Positions 18,194 to 28,979 are shown, counted from the first letter of the stretch. The stretch: 62,939 nt of DNA from Mariniblastus sp. (GCA_028823415.1 JAPKBL010000020.1:1-62939), one strand, 5' to 3'. Notes: a model not told the origin generated them from the letters alone. Numbers and translations: made by a program.

Positions 18194-19495
18194 CTATTCA
18201 ACGCCCTTGATTGTGACCGTTTTGACCGGCGGTAACGGGTGAGCAAACTCTGTGAGGTCGGTTGTCATATTGGGTTGTGAACCGGCAAATAGAGTTCCAA
18301 GGTCTAGATTGACAAATGTAGCATCCCCATTGTCGATGATGGAAACACCCAATTCGGTGGGTAATTTTTCATCAACCAGTTTTTTCGGGTCAAGAATGCC
18401 GTCATAAACGATATCTGGTAGGTTCTGGCCCGTTGCGTCGGTGAACATTTTGAATTGTTTACCCTGGGGGTCCGTGCCGCCGTTCTTAAAGACATTGTTT
18501 TTGATGGAGACCGCTTCGGGGTAAGGGTCATACTCAGCATCGTCGAACTGACGCTGTGTTGTAAGAAAGCTCACAATCAAACATCCAGCTCCCGCGTTAC
18601 CATCAAATGTGTTTCCAAATGCTTCGACGCGGTCGTTCGCCATGATCATCAATCCGGTCCCTGATGGAACGGTGGCAACCATCGCTCCTGCTTTGGCAAA
18701 GTTCTCATGGTTGTTGGAAGAGATTGTGTTATTAAAGACGCGACAGTCGGTGCCATTTTTTATGGTCAAGCCCGGCAGTGAGAAGACGAGAATGCCTCCG
18801 GCGTTATTTTTGCTGACGTTGTCATAAACGTCCGCACCGATGCAATTTTCAATTTCAATTCCAGCGACATTTTTTTCCGTAACGCAATTTCGAACGATTA
18901 TCTGTTTCGATTGTCCGACGTAGATACCTGCGTCGGAAGCACATTGGGCAACACAGTTTTCAATGAGGACGTTGTTGGAGAGTACCGGATATAAACCGTA
19001 AGCTCCATTGTCTGAAGAAGGCCCATTGGTCCACCATGTGCGAATGCGGCGCATCGTGAGGCCATTGCAGTCTTGAAGTTTAATGGCGTCGCCGGGCGTA
19101 TCCTCGATCGTCAGATCCTCGATCGTAAATCGATCGGCGTTCACTTTGACTCCTTCGCCGCCTTTCCCATCCTGAAATTTGGCAAAGTTAAGAATCGTTT
19201 TTTCCATTCCTTTTCCACGAACCGTGACATCGGCGGTTCCGACCAGTGAGATCGTTCCGTCAAATTCAAATTTACCTTCCGAAAATTCTATAACATCCCC
19301 TGGCTCGGCAAGGATAAATGCTTCTTGAGCTTTTTTTTGCGCGTCGGCACCGGGAGTAATCACGATGGTCGCGGTGTCTGTTGAGGCAGCGGTTGAATTT
19401 TGTGCCGGTTTCACGACTGGCGGTGTTTGAGATTTTTCACAGCCACTGACAATCAAGAAGATAATAGAAATGGTTACGATGGAAAAGTTCTTCAT
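18194..19495 (-). CDS. Parallel beta-helix repeat lipoprotein (TIGR03805-like)
   Basis: The protein (433 residues) begins with a lipoprotein signal ending in the lipobox IVSGC. It folds as a right-handed beta-helix: repeated short strands such as VTVRGKGMEKTILNF, GLTMRRIRTWW, VLIENCVAQCASDAGIYVG and IIVRNCVTEKNVAGIEIENC, with the NosD-like pattern. The ATG at 19495 puts the lipobox at the right distance, so the longer frame from 19579 is rejected. Family members occur as pairs with the dihaem cytochrome encoded just downstream. A carbohydrate-active role is possible, since beta-helices often bind or cleave polysaccharides, but no catalytic residues can be assigned. Confidence 0.87.
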   Translation of the reverse strand: MKNFSIVTISIIFLIVSGCEKSQTPPVVKPAQNSTAASTDTATIVITPGADAQKKAQEAFILAEPGDVIEFSEGKFEFDGTISLVGTADVTVRGKGMEKTILNFAKFQDGKGGEGVKVNADRFTIEDLTIEDTPGDAIKLQDCNGLTMRRIRTWWTNGPSSDNGAYGLYPVLSNNVLIENCVAQCASDAGIYVGQSKQIIVRNCVTEKNVAGIEIENCIGADVYDNVSKNNAGGILVFSLPGLTIKNGTDCRVFNNTISSNNHENFAKAGAMVATVPSGTGLMIMANDRVEAFGNTFDGNAGAGCLIVSFLTTQRQFDDAEYDPYPEAVSIKNNVFKNGGTDPQGKQFKMFTDATGQNLPDIVYDGILDPKKLVDEKLPTELGVSIIDNGDATFVNLDLGTLFAGSQPNMTTDLTEFAHPLPPVKTVTIKGVE

Positions 19496-19562
19496 TTTAT
19501 TTATCCTGGACAGATGTTTGTGCCGAATTTCGAGTGCTGCTGTTAGTATCTGTAACAGTCCG

Positions 19563-21248
19563 TTAGCCGCGTAGGGCATGAAAGAATAGTAAAGGCAAAC
19601 GTGTGATGGATGGTTTTTCGTAAAGTCTCAGTAGTGACCAGCCAACTTGATTGGCTGTTTTATGAGAGTAAAACCAAACCGGTTTTGGGTAGCTGCAAAG
19701 GGGACCCCGCAGCACGGTTTTCTCAAAGTTTTTTAAACCGAATGTATTGTGCACATGACCGATTCCGCTTTGAGGTGATTTTAAGTTGGAACTTGAGTGA
19801 CCGCCCCAAGGTGGCGTCATTAGCCCATAGACTACTCCAGCCCACTGGTTAACGCATACCGATCCATATTGCAGTTGAGCGATGGCTTCTTCCAAAGCAA
19901 GCGTTTCCTGATTTTCAAAAAGTTTCGGTACCGTGAGGGTTGCACACAATGTGCCAAAAAGCTCATTGTTGACGAATTCGACAGCCGAATTCAAAAATTC
20001 GATTGGGTTTGAAGCAGGCAGTGTTGTTTCCGCACACACGCACACAAAAGACTCTTCTTGGAAAAGGTGAGCCGCTGTTTCAAGGGTTGTATCTCGAATT
20101 AACGTCCATGGGAGTTTCGATGATGTCCCCGGAATCGTGTTGCCTCCGGTTGCTAGTTCAAATCGCTCGCGGGCGCCTGGGTAATAGGCATGTCGCCGGG
20201 GGATGTTTTTTAGCAACGTCTCGATTCGGGCGAGAAAATCGGAACGTTGTGGCCAGTCTCTACTGGTCACAATCATCTTGGTCGCGACGCAATTAAAGGA
20301 CGCATTATTTACGATGGAAGCGGCAATGTGTTCCGCCTGAGATTGTAACTGGCGGCTTGAATATTTACCGGGAACGACGATCCACGGGGTGACATTTCCA
20401 AGTTCGCTCGTAATCGGTTTTTTAACGAGAGGGTTGTCATTTGAAATCCTTTTGGAACGCTCCGTTTCGGTTGCTCCCCAGATAATTGCATCGTGCGAAT
20501 GATGCGAGCCGGTAATGTGGAGCGAGTCGATGTCGGGATGGCTGACGATTGCTTTTCCGACGTCGGTGCCGCCCTGTAAAATGTGGAGCAATTGGTTTTC
20601 AATTAGCGGAGCAAAGACTGAGGTGAATGTGGAGTAGAGGTAGTTATTGACGGGATTGAGTTTTAATAAGACGACTTCTCCATCGTGGAAGATCTTATAC
20701 AGCATGTCCGTCGCTGGGATGGCACTGACATTCCCTGCTCCTAAGACCCCTGCAATTTTCCCATTGCCCAAGGTGTTTTGTTCTGAGGGGAAATCGGCAA
20801 ATATATCTTGATCATCATTGTCGACGTTTAGCCAAACTTCAGCCGAGAGACCTCGGAAAATTAGCTGGTCAAAAAGACTGCGCACCGGAATGACTGGAAT
20901 GCAAGTGCGTCCAATCTGATTGCAACTGGGTTGGCTCGGTAACCGAGGTTTCCCTTCCTTTTGGATATCGCGGAGCAAACGAGACAATAAACGCAGGTAG
21001 CGGATCAGTGTGCCGGGACCGGTAAGGATTTCTTCAGAAGCTGCGGACTGCGCGAGTGAAATTTGTTTCGCAGCACAGCCGACTTCCACCCATTGTTGGG
21101 CGAAGGCAGGAATGTTTGCCGCACAGGAGTCGATCAGGTGCCGCCGCTGTTTTAACGGCATCGACTGCAAACGGAGTGCGCCTTGTTTGAGCTTTAGAAT
21201 TGCGGAATTCAAATCCGCTTGAATTTCCGACGAAACAGTCGCGTTCAA
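19563..21248 (-). CDS. Aldehyde dehydrogenase superfamily protein (divergent)
   Basis: The 561-residue protein has the ALDH core. A cofactor-binding segment is GVLGAGNVSAIPATDMLYK, the general-base region is ITSELGNVTPWIVV, and the catalytic Cys lies in NASFNCVATKM. The motifs are divergent from standard ALDHs and the first 120 residues are unusual, so it may be an acyl-reductase-like or other specialised branch. It has no signal peptide. A TTG start at 21248 preceded by AGGA is used; no earlier ATG exists in frame. It lies 67 bp upstream of the beta-helix gene on the same strand and is probably in one operon with it and the dihaem cytochrome. The substrate is unknown. Confidence 0.78.
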   Translation of the reverse strand: MNATVSSEIQADLNSAILKLKQGALRLQSMPLKQRRHLIDSCAANIPAFAQQWVEVGCAAKQISLAQSAASEEILTGPGTLIRYLRLLSRLLRDIQKEGKPRLPSQPSCNQIGRTCIPVIPVRSLFDQLIFRGLSAEVWLNVDNDDQDIFADFPSEQNTLGNGKIAGVLGAGNVSAIPATDMLYKIFHDGEVVLLKLNPVNNYLYSTFTSVFAPLIENQLLHILQGGTDVGKAIVSHPDIDSLHITGSHHSHDAIIWGATETERSKRISNDNPLVKKPITSELGNVTPWIVVPGKYSSRQLQSQAEHIAASIVNNASFNCVATKMIVTSRDWPQRSDFLARIETLLKNIPRRHAYYPGARERFELATGGNTIPGTSSKLPWTLIRDTTLETAAHLFQEESFVCVCAETTLPASNPIEFLNSAVEFVNNELFGTLCATLTVPKLFENQETLALEEAIAQLQYGSVCVNQWAGVVYGLMTPPWGGHSSSNLKSPQSGIGHVHNTFGLKNFEKTVLRGPLCSYPKPVWFYSHKTANQVGWSLLRLYEKPSITRLPLLFFHALRG

Positions 21249-21356
21249 TTCGATCGTCCTGTGTTATTGATAGCAGTTTGCCATGTTGAAAACCAACTGG
21301 ATGCGATCACGGAAGCAAAAGTCATCGTGGCGAGGCCATGGGGATGAAGTCACTCA

Positions 21357-21392
21357 GTTGACCGTTGAATCTCGATTGATTCAACGGTCAAC
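21357..21392 (-). terminator. Perfect 15-bp hairpin between the DUF1559 and ALDH genes
   Basis: GTTGACCGTTGAATC pairs perfectly with GATTCAACGGTCAAC across a 6-nt loop. It lies about 65-100 nt after the stop of the minus-strand DUF1559 gene. There is no T run on either side, so it is a probable transcript end or processing structure rather than a classical terminator. Confidence 0.5.
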
Positions 21393-21455
21393 GACGGTGA
21401 ATTCTAAAAGCGCTGTTGTTGAATTTTACCCGGCAAAGGTAGCCGAATTGAAAAA

Positions 21456-22487
21456 TTAATCCAGTTCAAAAACTTCTCGGCCCTGAATTGTGGAAATCGC
21501 CTGGTAGACTTCGATAGAAGGCTTAGCAATGAACTGTATTGAGCCGTCCCCAAAGGCGAAGTTTGAGCCACCTGGGTGGTTACTTCGAAAGTTACTCGTG
21601 GCGTCACCGTCGGCAACGGTGCCACCGGCAGTTCCAGCAAATCCAGAATCGTCAATGATCGATTGAGTGACTGGGTTCTTGTTCAGGTAATCTGCTGTCG
21701 ACGCAAAAATACTGGTTCGCGGCGAGAGGCCCGCAGCTTGATAGGAGGTGCTATTGGGCTGAGGTACTAGCCAATGCTGCTTGGCATGAACTTCGTTTCC
21801 GGAAGCATCTGTCGCCGGGGGGCCTTCGCTACCTTGTGCAACACATACTTTCCAAGCTTTACCTGACGCTCCTTCGCCAATGCCCATGGTGTTACTCGAT
21901 CCGTCAGTGATGTCACTGAACTTTACTTTCATTCCGAGATCAAACATTCCCTTGCCCAGAAGCGTGTAGGGTTGGTTGCACCATTTGTAGCCTGAGCCGC
22001 GTGAAAGTACGTAAGTAGTAACACCGTAAGTGTCACCAATTGGAAGTCCGTAACCTTGGGCGAAGGCTCCAAATTCAGGATCTACGATTACTTCTTCTCC
22101 CACGTTGGACGGGCAGAAAAATGAATTAACGGGTGTTCTCGCCACTGCTGCCTGCTGCTGTTCCCAAGGCAAGGTAAAGTCGATCAGATTTTGCAAGTTC
22201 TCTTGTTCAATGAAAGGTAAAGTCAAAGAGAAAGCACTCATATACAGATTGGAATCCGGGAGTGTATTTCCTAATTGACACTCTGCACCCATAGGGAAGT
22301 GTTGGTAAGCGCTTTCATAGTTATGCATTGCGAGCATAACGTTCTTAAGATTGTTGGCGCAGGTAATTCGGCGGGCGGCTTCTCTAACTTGTTGAACCGC
22401 GGGTAGTAGCATTCCAATTAAAATTCCAATAATCGCGATTACGACCAACAATTCAACGAGGGTAAAGCCTCTTTTGTTTTTTCTCAC
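21456..22487 (-). CDS. DUF1559 pseudopilin-like protein
   Basis: This is a member of the large planctomycete DUF1559 family, 343 residues. It starts with a prepilin-type cleavage and methylation motif (KRGFTLVELLVVIAIIGIL) that also forms the transmembrane helix. The rest is an extracytoplasmic domain. Near the end is the H-x9-DG signature (HPGGSNFAFGDGS). The GTG start is supported by a strong AAGGAG eight bases upstream. Such proteins are probably surface or secretion-system associated; planctomycete genomes carry dozens of paralogues with no known individual role. It is divergent from a second DUF1559 gene. Confidence 0.93.
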   Translation of the reverse strand: MRKNKRGFTLVELLVVIAIIGILIGMLLPAVQQVREAARRITCANNLKNVMLAMHNYESAYQHFPMGAECQLGNTLPDSNLYMSAFSLTLPFIEQENLQNLIDFTLPWEQQQAAVARTPVNSFFCPSNVGEEVIVDPEFGAFAQGYGLPIGDTYGVTTYVLSRGSGYKWCNQPYTLLGKGMFDLGMKVKFSDITDGSSNTMGIGEGASGKAWKVCVAQGSEGPPATDASGNEVHAKQHWLVPQPNSTSYQAAGLSPRTSIFASTADYLNKNPVTQSIIDDSGFAGTAGGTVADGDATSNFRSNHPGGSNFAFGDGSIQFIAKPSIEVYQAISTIQGREVFELD

Positions 22488-23201
22488 TTTGCTTCTCCTT
22501 TTCTAAAATCTAGCGTCGTGCTGCCGGGGGTGGTCAGTTGGCAACGGGGAACGGGGGGACGGGAGTAAAAATAATGAAGGGACCATCACATTTTCAACAA
22601 AACTAATTATGTGAATCTAATCAAATTCAGCCGCAATGCTATCGAAATTCCGCAAGGAGGAAAGTAAGGTTAACGGTGCAAGTCTCTATGGGGTGTATTG
22701 GTGCCATAGCCGAGCTGTGAGTCAATTTAGCGGTACGGTTATGGTTCTTTGCTTAAATAGAACTCTTTTTTTCGTTTTGATTTGCGAGCTCGTCTTTTTA
22801 GGGGGGCAGACTTGGAATATTTTGCTCCAGCGAGATCCCGGAAGTTTTGGCTGGTGATAGGGAACTGCTCGAATTTATGACCAGCCGGCCTTTCAGGGAC
22901 TCGACTGTAGAAGTGACCAATCAACGGAATTGATCGCTGCTGCAAAGCGGAGAATTAGGTTTTAGTTTTGAATATTAATTTGCCAAGGCATTGAAATGTT
23001 TTAAGGCGTACCGGCGTATTGATGGCGATTGCCGCTGGGAAAATAAAGGCATATTTTAAGAGAAGCGTTAGACGGAATGGCGGTTTAATTTCGGTTTGTG
23101 TTTTTTAGAAGGAGTGAGATAATATGAGCTGATGCTTGCGGCCACCATGCTTGATTTTCCTCTCGTCTTTGTTTTCATTAGTCCTGACAGCTTTCGTTTT
23201 T
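22488..23201. other. Large gap between divergent DUF1559 genes
   Basis: No convincing gene is seen in these 714 bases. A 73-codon plus-strand frame at 22636-22857 has no ribosome site and no recognisable motif. AGAAGGAG at about 23108 is followed by an ATG that stops after two codons. That site is too far from the chosen DUF1559 start, but it could serve the TTG at 23136. Confidence 0.4.
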
Positions 23202-24227
23202 ATGCAAATCGTTTCCCATCCAAAGCGCGGCTTTACGCTAGTTGAATTACTTGTTGTCGTTGCAGTCATTGGCATTTTGATTGGGATGTTACTTCCGGCA
23301 GTTCAGATGGTTCGGGAGGCTGCTCGTCGAACTTCATGTCTCAACAACATTCGTCAAGTCGTTCTCGCTGCTCATAACTACGAGTCTGCGTTTCAGCATT
23401 TTCCACCTAGCTTTGAAATAGAAGTGGGAAGTGTGCTGACGGGCAATAATGGATCGTGGTCGGTCCATGGAAGGCTGCTTCCTTTTTGTGAGCAAAGTAA
23501 TTCATACAAGGCAGTCGACCTGAATGTTGCGTGGGACGCTCAGCTTGACACCGGTGTGCCGATGCTGCGAATTCCGATGTATCAATGTGCCAGTGAAGTC
23601 AATGACCGTGTTCGGAATGATTCATTGGGGAACCCTAAGGTTTATCCACAGAATTATGGATTTAACTTTGGCACTTGGTTGGTTTATGATCCCGTCAATG
23701 GACGGCGGGGCGATGGAGTGTTTTATGTCAACAGTAAGACTCGATTTGGTGGCGTTACAGACGGCGCGAGCCAGACGCTTTGTCTCGCCGAGGTGAAAGC
23801 ATACACCTCTTACATTCGAAATACGCAAGATCCAGGATCTGAGCCGCCAGATTCCCCGGGTGTTTTTTCGGGATTCACGGGGAAGTTAAAACTAGGGCCG
23901 GGACTTGAGGAAAATACTGGACACACCGAATGGTGCGATGGAAGAGTGCATCATTCTGGATTTACAACTGCATTCACTCCAAATACTAAGGTTCTTTATC
24001 AGCGCGAGGGCAGAACCTACGACATTGACTTTAATTCGGTGCAAGAGGGAAAGCGAAGCGACCAAGCGAGTTACGCGGCCGTTACCTCGCGGAGTTACCA
24101 TTGGGGTGGAATGGTAAATGTCGGGCTGATGGACGGTGCGACGCGCACCGTTTCAGACAAAATTGATTTGCAAATTTGGCGAAATCTTGGCACCATCAGC
24201 GGTGGTGAGATTGTCTCTGAGTTTTAG
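23202..24227 (+). CDS. DUF1559 pseudopilin-like protein (second copy)
   Basis: The 341-residue protein has the prepilin motif KRGFTLVELLVVVAVIGIL directly after the ATG at 23202, which is the usual spacing in this family. An in-frame TTG at 23136 would add a 22-residue hydrophobic leader, which is unusual, although a good AGAAGGAG lies further upstream. The C-terminal signature is H-x10-DG (HWGGMVNVGLMDG) rather than the common H-x9-DG. The overall sequence differs from the neighbour at 21456, so this is not a recent duplicate. It ends 165 bp before the tRNA-Ser gene. Confidence 0.9.
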   Translation: MQIVSHPKRGFTLVELLVVVAVIGILIGMLLPAVQMVREAARRTSCLNNIRQVVLAAHNYESAFQHFPPSFEIEVGSVLTGNNGSWSVHGRLLPFCEQSNSYKAVDLNVAWDAQLDTGVPMLRIPMYQCASEVNDRVRNDSLGNPKVYPQNYGFNFGTWLVYDPVNGRRGDGVFYVNSKTRFGGVTDGASQTLCLAEVKAYTSYIRNTQDPGSEPPDSPGVFSGFTGKLKLGPGLEENTGHTEWCDGRVHHSGFTTAFTPNTKVLYQREGRTYDIDFNSVQEGKRSDQASYAAVTSRSYHWGGMVNVGLMDGATRTVSDKIDLQIWRNLGTISGGEIVSEF

Positions 24228-24391
24228 TCGGTCAGATTTAACAAATGGAGCTTGTGGTACGCGGTTTTAGAAGGAACCGTAGGCTTTGAATGCCCTTTCG
24301 TAAGATGATCGGAATTGCTATTATTAGGGTCAGTTGCGGGCAATTGATTCGATGCGATGATCTTATCTATTCCCCGCGATATGAAAAATTC

Positions 24392-24480
24392 GGACGGATG
24401 GCTGAGTCTGGTCGAAGGCACCGGTTTTGAAAACCGGCGTAGGGGTAACTCTACCGGGGGTTCGAATCCCTCTCCGTCCG
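24392..24480 (+). tRNA. tRNA-Ser (anticodon UGA)
   Basis: The acceptor stem GGACGGA (24392-24398) pairs with TCCGTCC (24473-24479), followed by discriminator G. The anticodon stem CCGGT/ACCGG holds loop TTTGAAA, so the anticodon is TGA. A long variable arm (about 18 nt) and a GTTCGAATC T loop fit a type II serine tRNA. CCA is not encoded. Confidence 0.96.
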
Positions 24481-25343
24481 CTTTTTCATTGATGATCGCT
24501 TTTGGAACACGCGATCCTTGTCCGGCGTTCACCTTTTCAGCGGCACCCGCAAATCTGGGTTGGGCAGCGTCTAATAGAACCGAGATAGTCCTCACCGTGA
24601 GCGGTAAGGAACTTGGCATCATCATTACAAAGATGGATTTTGGCCGATGTTTTTTGCACAAAAAGAAACGCGGCGTCAGTGTGATCGATTAATCGAGCGT
24701 CAACGCATTCTTGATTGCTGGTTCTGCGAACCAGAGACGTTTCAAGCCTCCAGACGTTTTTCGGTATTTCACCTCACCGGAAAATGATGCTGCGCGATTC
24801 AGTGAGTGCAGTCATCTCGGCTGAGAATTTGTTAATGCTAACTCAGAGTGTGACTAGTTGATCAAGCCTAAGCATTTTTTTTTGTTAGTTTCTGCAGCAA
24901 CTGGAGTCTCGCTGCTTTTCAAAAGGGCGTGAAGATTGGTTGTTAAGATTGGTTGTTGTTACTGAGTTACCTTTCTCGGTTGAGCGTGATTATCGGAAAA
25001 TTGCCTCCCGTGGGTCTGATTTTTCACAAACGGTTAACTAGCTCATCCCCATTTCTCTTTTAGCATCGACGGTTTGGGCGACGCTGAGCGGACGTTGTTG
25101 TAGTTAGAGGGTTAAAGTAGACAAGTGGACGATATTTAGTTCTACTCAACTCTCTACAGTCCGTGGCGTTTGAATCAGCAAATCAGAATTTCTTCTATAA
25201 TAACTTGCTTGTACGAACCAGCAGTTCAATAATAAACCAGACGTGAGAGTCGCTTTTGTTTCTAACCGTTTGAGTTGCCTGACCGCCAATTTATCGACGT
25301 CGGTTGTTTCTAATAAATCTAATCCTAGAGTAAGCCTGGAATT
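24481..25343. other. 863-bp region without a recognisable gene
   Basis: Short frames in this stretch have no known motifs and no good ribosome sites. A 13-bp perfect tandem duplication, AAGATTGGTTGTT twice, lies at 24932-24957. The promoter of the PVC dehydrogenase gene must lie in the last part. An undetected small RNA is possible, but nothing supports a position. Confidence 0.4.
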
Positions 25344-28300
25344 ATGACCCATTTTTCGAAATCAATTCTGAAGACCTATTTTTTACGTTGTCTCATTTTA
25401 GTTTTCCCTGTGTTGGTTGCGATTGAGACTGCGCGTTGCGACGAGACGTTCGAATTTAAGAAAGATGATGTTGTCGCTGTGTATGGCAACGGCTTGGCAG
25501 ACCGCATGCAGCACGACCCGTGGGTTGAGACGGTACTTCAGAGTCAACTCCAGGGAAAAAACGTCAGTTTCCGGAACATGAGTTTTTCGGGCGACATGGT
25601 CAATCGAAAACCTCGGAGTAAGGGCTTTACTAACGACGAGGAATATTTGCAGTTGGTTGGGCCAGATGTTGTGTTTGTTTTTTACGGATACAACGAGTCA
25701 TTTGCGGGACCGGGCGGTGTCGATGGCTACCGAAACGAGCTTGTCAAATTCGTCAATCGTTATAAGCAGCTTCGAAAGGAAGCTGGTAAGAGCGTACGGT
25801 TTGTTTTATTCAGTCCGATCGCAGCGCAAAATACCGGAGACCCTCTTCTTTCGGATGGCGTGGATCTGAACAAGAATTTGGCCGCATACACCGAGGCCAC
25901 AAAAGCAGCCGCCAGCGAAACCAAGGCCACGTTTGTCGATCTGTTTTCTCCGACACGTAACTTGTTCCAAACGAGCGTTAAGCGTTACACGCTAAACGGA
26001 ATTCACCTCAACGCACTGGGTTATCAAAAACTTGCGGGGTTTATCTCGGAGGCGTTACTGGGCAAGCGCATGCCGGCTGAAGAATCACTCGATAATTTAT
26101 ATGCCTCGGTCACAGACAAGAATTGGCATTGGCACAATCGCTATCGGGCTACCGACGGCAATGATGTTTGGGGCGGCCGTTCGACACTGACGTTTGTGGA
26201 TGGACAAAGCAACGCTGACGTTTTGAAGCATGAGTTAGTGATGCTCGACGTGATGACCGCGAATCGAGATAAAGTAATTTGGGCCGCTGCGGAAGGTAAA
26301 AAAATGGTGGCGGATGACAGTAATGTCCCACCACCGATCAAGGTTATTTCCAATGTTGGCGGTGGAAGTAAAAGCTCAAATGCTGAGAAAGAGGGGACGC
26401 TCGGTTACCTCAGTCCGGAAGAGAGCCTTGCCAAAATTAAGGTACCCGAAGGATTTGAATTAAATATCTTTGCTTCTGAGGAGATGTTCCCTGATTTGGC
26501 GAATCCAGTCCAAATGCAGGTGGATACAAAGGGCCGGCTATGGGTGGCAAGCTGGAACACCTATCCCAAGTGGGAACCGCTTAAAGAGATGAATGACAGC
26601 CTCATGATTTTTGAGGACACTGACAACGATGGCGTTGCGGATAAAAGAAAGATTTTTGCCCATGTCCACAACCCACTTGGTTTTGAGTTTTGGGGTGGCG
26701 GAGTTTTAGTCACTTCTGGCCCTGACTTGTTGTTTCTGAAAGACACCGATGGCGATGACAAAGCCGATGTTCGATTTCCAATTTTGCAGGGCCTCGGTAC
26801 TTCCGACACACACCATGCGGCGAACAACCTGATCATGGGCCCCGATGGTGGAATTTACTGGCAGAGTGGGATTTTCCTCGTCCATAATCATGAAACACCA
26901 TGGAAGCAAAACATGACGACCGGCGGTTCGGGCATGTATCGATTTGATCCGCGGACGTTCTCAATTACCCCCCACGCAGCGAATTCTCCTAACCCTCATG
27001 GTACGAGTTTTGATTATTGGGGTTATTGTTACGCCAACGATGGAACTGGCGGAAGGTCTTATCAGGTTCGACCGGAGGGTAAGGGATTCAAAATGCACCC
27101 TTTGTTGGTGAAAGAGTTCCGCCCTGTAGCCGCTGATGAGATTCTATCCTCGGAGCATTTTCCCGATGAGATGCAGGACGACTTCCTGATTTGTAATTGC
27201 ATCGGTTTTCTGGGGATTAAGCAGTACGATCTTGACCGCGAGGGAAATGGAAGCAATCGCAAATTTGGCGATGTTTGGGGGACACCCGGAGTTGAGTTAC
27301 TTAATAGTGAAGATCGAAATTTTCGCCCGACTGACGCTATTATCGGCTCTGACGGAGCGTTGTATGTGTCGGATTGGCAAAACGCAATCATTGGCCACAT
27401 GCAGCATAATATTCGCGACCCAAATCGTGACCATCTGCATGGTCGAATTTTCCGTCTGACCGTGAAGGACCGTCCTCTACAGAAGCCTGTCAAGATTCAT
27501 GGGCAACCGATTGAGGCGCTGTTGGAAAACCTCAAGCATTCGGTTGACGGGGTTCGTCAACGGACGCGCGTCGAGTTAAGTGCCCGAGACGGGGACGCGG
27601 TAATTTCTGCGACCCAGAAGTGGATGAGGGATTTTGATCCAAACGATGAAGCCGAGGCTCATCACCTGTTGGAGGCACTTTGGTTACATCAACAGCATCA
27701 CGTGCGAGATGACAATCTCTTGCAATCTTTGCTGAACTCGAAAGTTGGTCACGCGGCGTTGGCTGCTAACACCGTAAGGCACTTTTGGGAAAACGTGGAT
27801 GTAAAAGGAGCCACTCAATTCGCGGCACCGGCTGCGTCGCATGTCGTGAAATACGCAGTCCCAAAGCATCTCAAGCCGGCTGACAGAAAAATCTACAAGC
27901 TGGGGTCGGAAATTTATCAACGCGAATCTCATTGTGCGACCTGTCATCTGACCGACGGCAAAGGCAATACGAACGTATATCCACCGCTGGTTGACAGCCC
28001 GTGGGTTCTCGGGAGCGAGGATCGTCTTATTAAAATGACGTTGCACGGTTTGTGGGGGAAAATGAAGGTCAACGGAAAGACCTACGATCCAGCTCGTGGA
28101 GTGCCTCCAATGACCGCGTTCCGCTCAATACTAAAAGACGAAGAACTGGCCGCTGTACTGACTTTTGTTCGAAATACATGGGGTAACAAGGGTTCTAAAG
28201 TCGAGCCGGAAGACGTGCGACGGGTTCGAGAATCGACGGTTAAACGATCGACTTTTTGGACTCCCGAGGAATTGCTGGAGGAGCATCCGTTTTCTAAGGC

Positions 28301-28844
28301 GGAACTTGCGATGGAAAAAAACGAGAGTGAAGTCGATCAATTTACCAACGATCAGTTGGAGTTAGATTTGCTTGCGGCGGATCCGTCTGAGCTCGCTCGA
28401 GTAGCGATTTCTGAGGGGAATGCGAATCGAGGTAAGGCACTCTTTTATCAGTCTGCAGGCGCATGTTTCGCTTGCCATGACCCAGGAAGTGGTGCACCAC
28501 AGGCCGGGCCGGATCTAAAAGCACTCACTACGTCATTGACGCATGAAGAGTTGGTCGAGTCTATTCTCTACCCTTCCAAGCGAATCGATAAGGAGTTTGC
28601 CCAAGTCAAGGTGCTGACACTTGATGGCGTCTTGTATACCGGCATTCGTATTTCGGAATCCGACGACGAGTTCGTGCTGCGGAGTTTGGCTCAGCCGAAA
28701 CCGATCGTTATCAAGCAGGAAGACATTGACGATGTTGTCGAGTCGAAAACGTCATTGATGCCAGCGAACTTGGTGAAGGCCCTGAAGAACCGGGGAGAAT
28801 TCAACGACTTAATGAAGTACGTGATTGAAATCAGAAAGCGGTAG
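25344..28844 (+). CDS. SGNH hydrolase + PVC-type dehydrogenase + double CxxCH haem protein
   Basis: This 1166-residue exported protein joins four modules. After a signal peptide comes an SGNH/GDSL-like esterase domain (about 40-235, [23 protein letters not shown], then [10 protein letters not shown]). A PVC-type membrane-bound dehydrogenase beta-propeller (TIGR02604-like, about 345-730) follows, with the typical [14 protein letters not shown] and repeated [11 protein letters not shown] / [10 protein letters not shown] motifs. Next is a cytochrome c domain with CATCH near residue 864. Last is a TIGR02603-type haem domain with CFACH near residue 1040, ending in [11 protein letters not shown]. 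It probably oxidises a sugar or similar substrate in the periplasm and passes electrons to the haems. The exact substrate is unknown. Confidence 0.92.
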   Translation: MTHFSKSILKTYFLRCLILVFPVLVAIETARCDETFEFKKDDVVAVYGNGLADRMQHDPWVETVLQSQLQGKNVSFRNMSFSGDMVNRKPRSKGFTNDEEYLQLVGPDVVFVFYGYNESFAGPGGVDGYRNELVKFVNRYKQLRKEAGKSVRFVLFSPIAAQNTGDPLLSDGVDLNKNLAAYTEATKAAASETKATFVDLFSPTRNLFQTSVKRYTLNGIHLNALGYQKLAGFISEALLGKRMPAEESLDNLYASVTDKNWHWHNRYRATDGNDVWGGRSTLTFVDGQSNADVLKHELVMLDVMTANRDKVIWAAAEGKKMVADDSNVPPPIKVISNVGGGSKSSNAEKEGTLGYLSPEESLAKIKVPEGFELNIFASEEMFPDLANPVQMQVDTKGRLWVASWNTYPKWEPLKEMNDSLMIFEDTDNDGVADKRKIFAHVHNPLGFEFWGGGVLVTSGPDLLFLKDTDGDDKADVRFPILQGLGTSDTHHAANNLIMGPDGGIYWQSGIFLVHNHETPWKQNMTTGGSGMYRFDPRTFSITPHAANSPNPHGTSFDYWGYCYANDGTGGRSYQVRPEGKGFKMHPLLVKEFRPVAADEILSSEHFPDEMQDDFLICNCIGFLGIKQYDLDREGNGSNRKFGDVWGTPGVELLNSEDRNFRPTDAIIGSDGALYVSDWQNAIIGHMQHNIRDPNRDHLHGRIFRLTVKDRPLQKPVKIHGQPIEALLENLKHSVDGVRQRTRVELSARDGDAVISATQKWMRDFDPNDEAEAHHLLEALWLHQQHHVRDDNLLQSLLNSKVGHAALAANTVRHFWENVDVKGATQFAAPAASHVVKYAVPKHLKPADRKIYKLGSEIYQRESHCATCHLTDGKGNTNVYPPLVDSPWVLGSEDRLIKMTLHGLWGKMKVNGKTYDPARGVPPMTAFRSILKDEELAAVLTFVRNTWGNKGSKVEPEDVRRVRESTVKRSTFWTPEELLEEHPFSKAELAMEKNESEVDQFTNDQLELDLLAADPSELARVAISEGNANRGKALFYQSAGACFACHDPGSGAPQAGPDLKALTTSLTHEELVESILYPSKRIDKEFAQVKVLTLDGVLYTGIRISESDDEFVLRSLAQPKPIVIKQEDIDDVVESKTSLMPANLVKALKNRGEFNDLMKYVIEIRKR

Positions 28845-28979
28845 GTTTCGCATCCCAAGGTCAATTCGGTAAAGTACCGTGGGAAACATTTGCCTCGCCC
28901 CATTGAGCCATGCAGAGCCGCGCGTGAGTTGCTGGCGTACAAACGCGTAATGACTTTGTTTGGCTAGACCCCACACGGG

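Noticed and set aside
22636..22857. 73-codon frame between the DUF1559 genes
   Set aside because: It has no ribosome site, no motif and an unusual composition; it could be chance.
24224..24661. 145-codon minus-strand frame over the tRNA
   Set aside because: It runs antisense through the tRNA-Ser gene and has no support.
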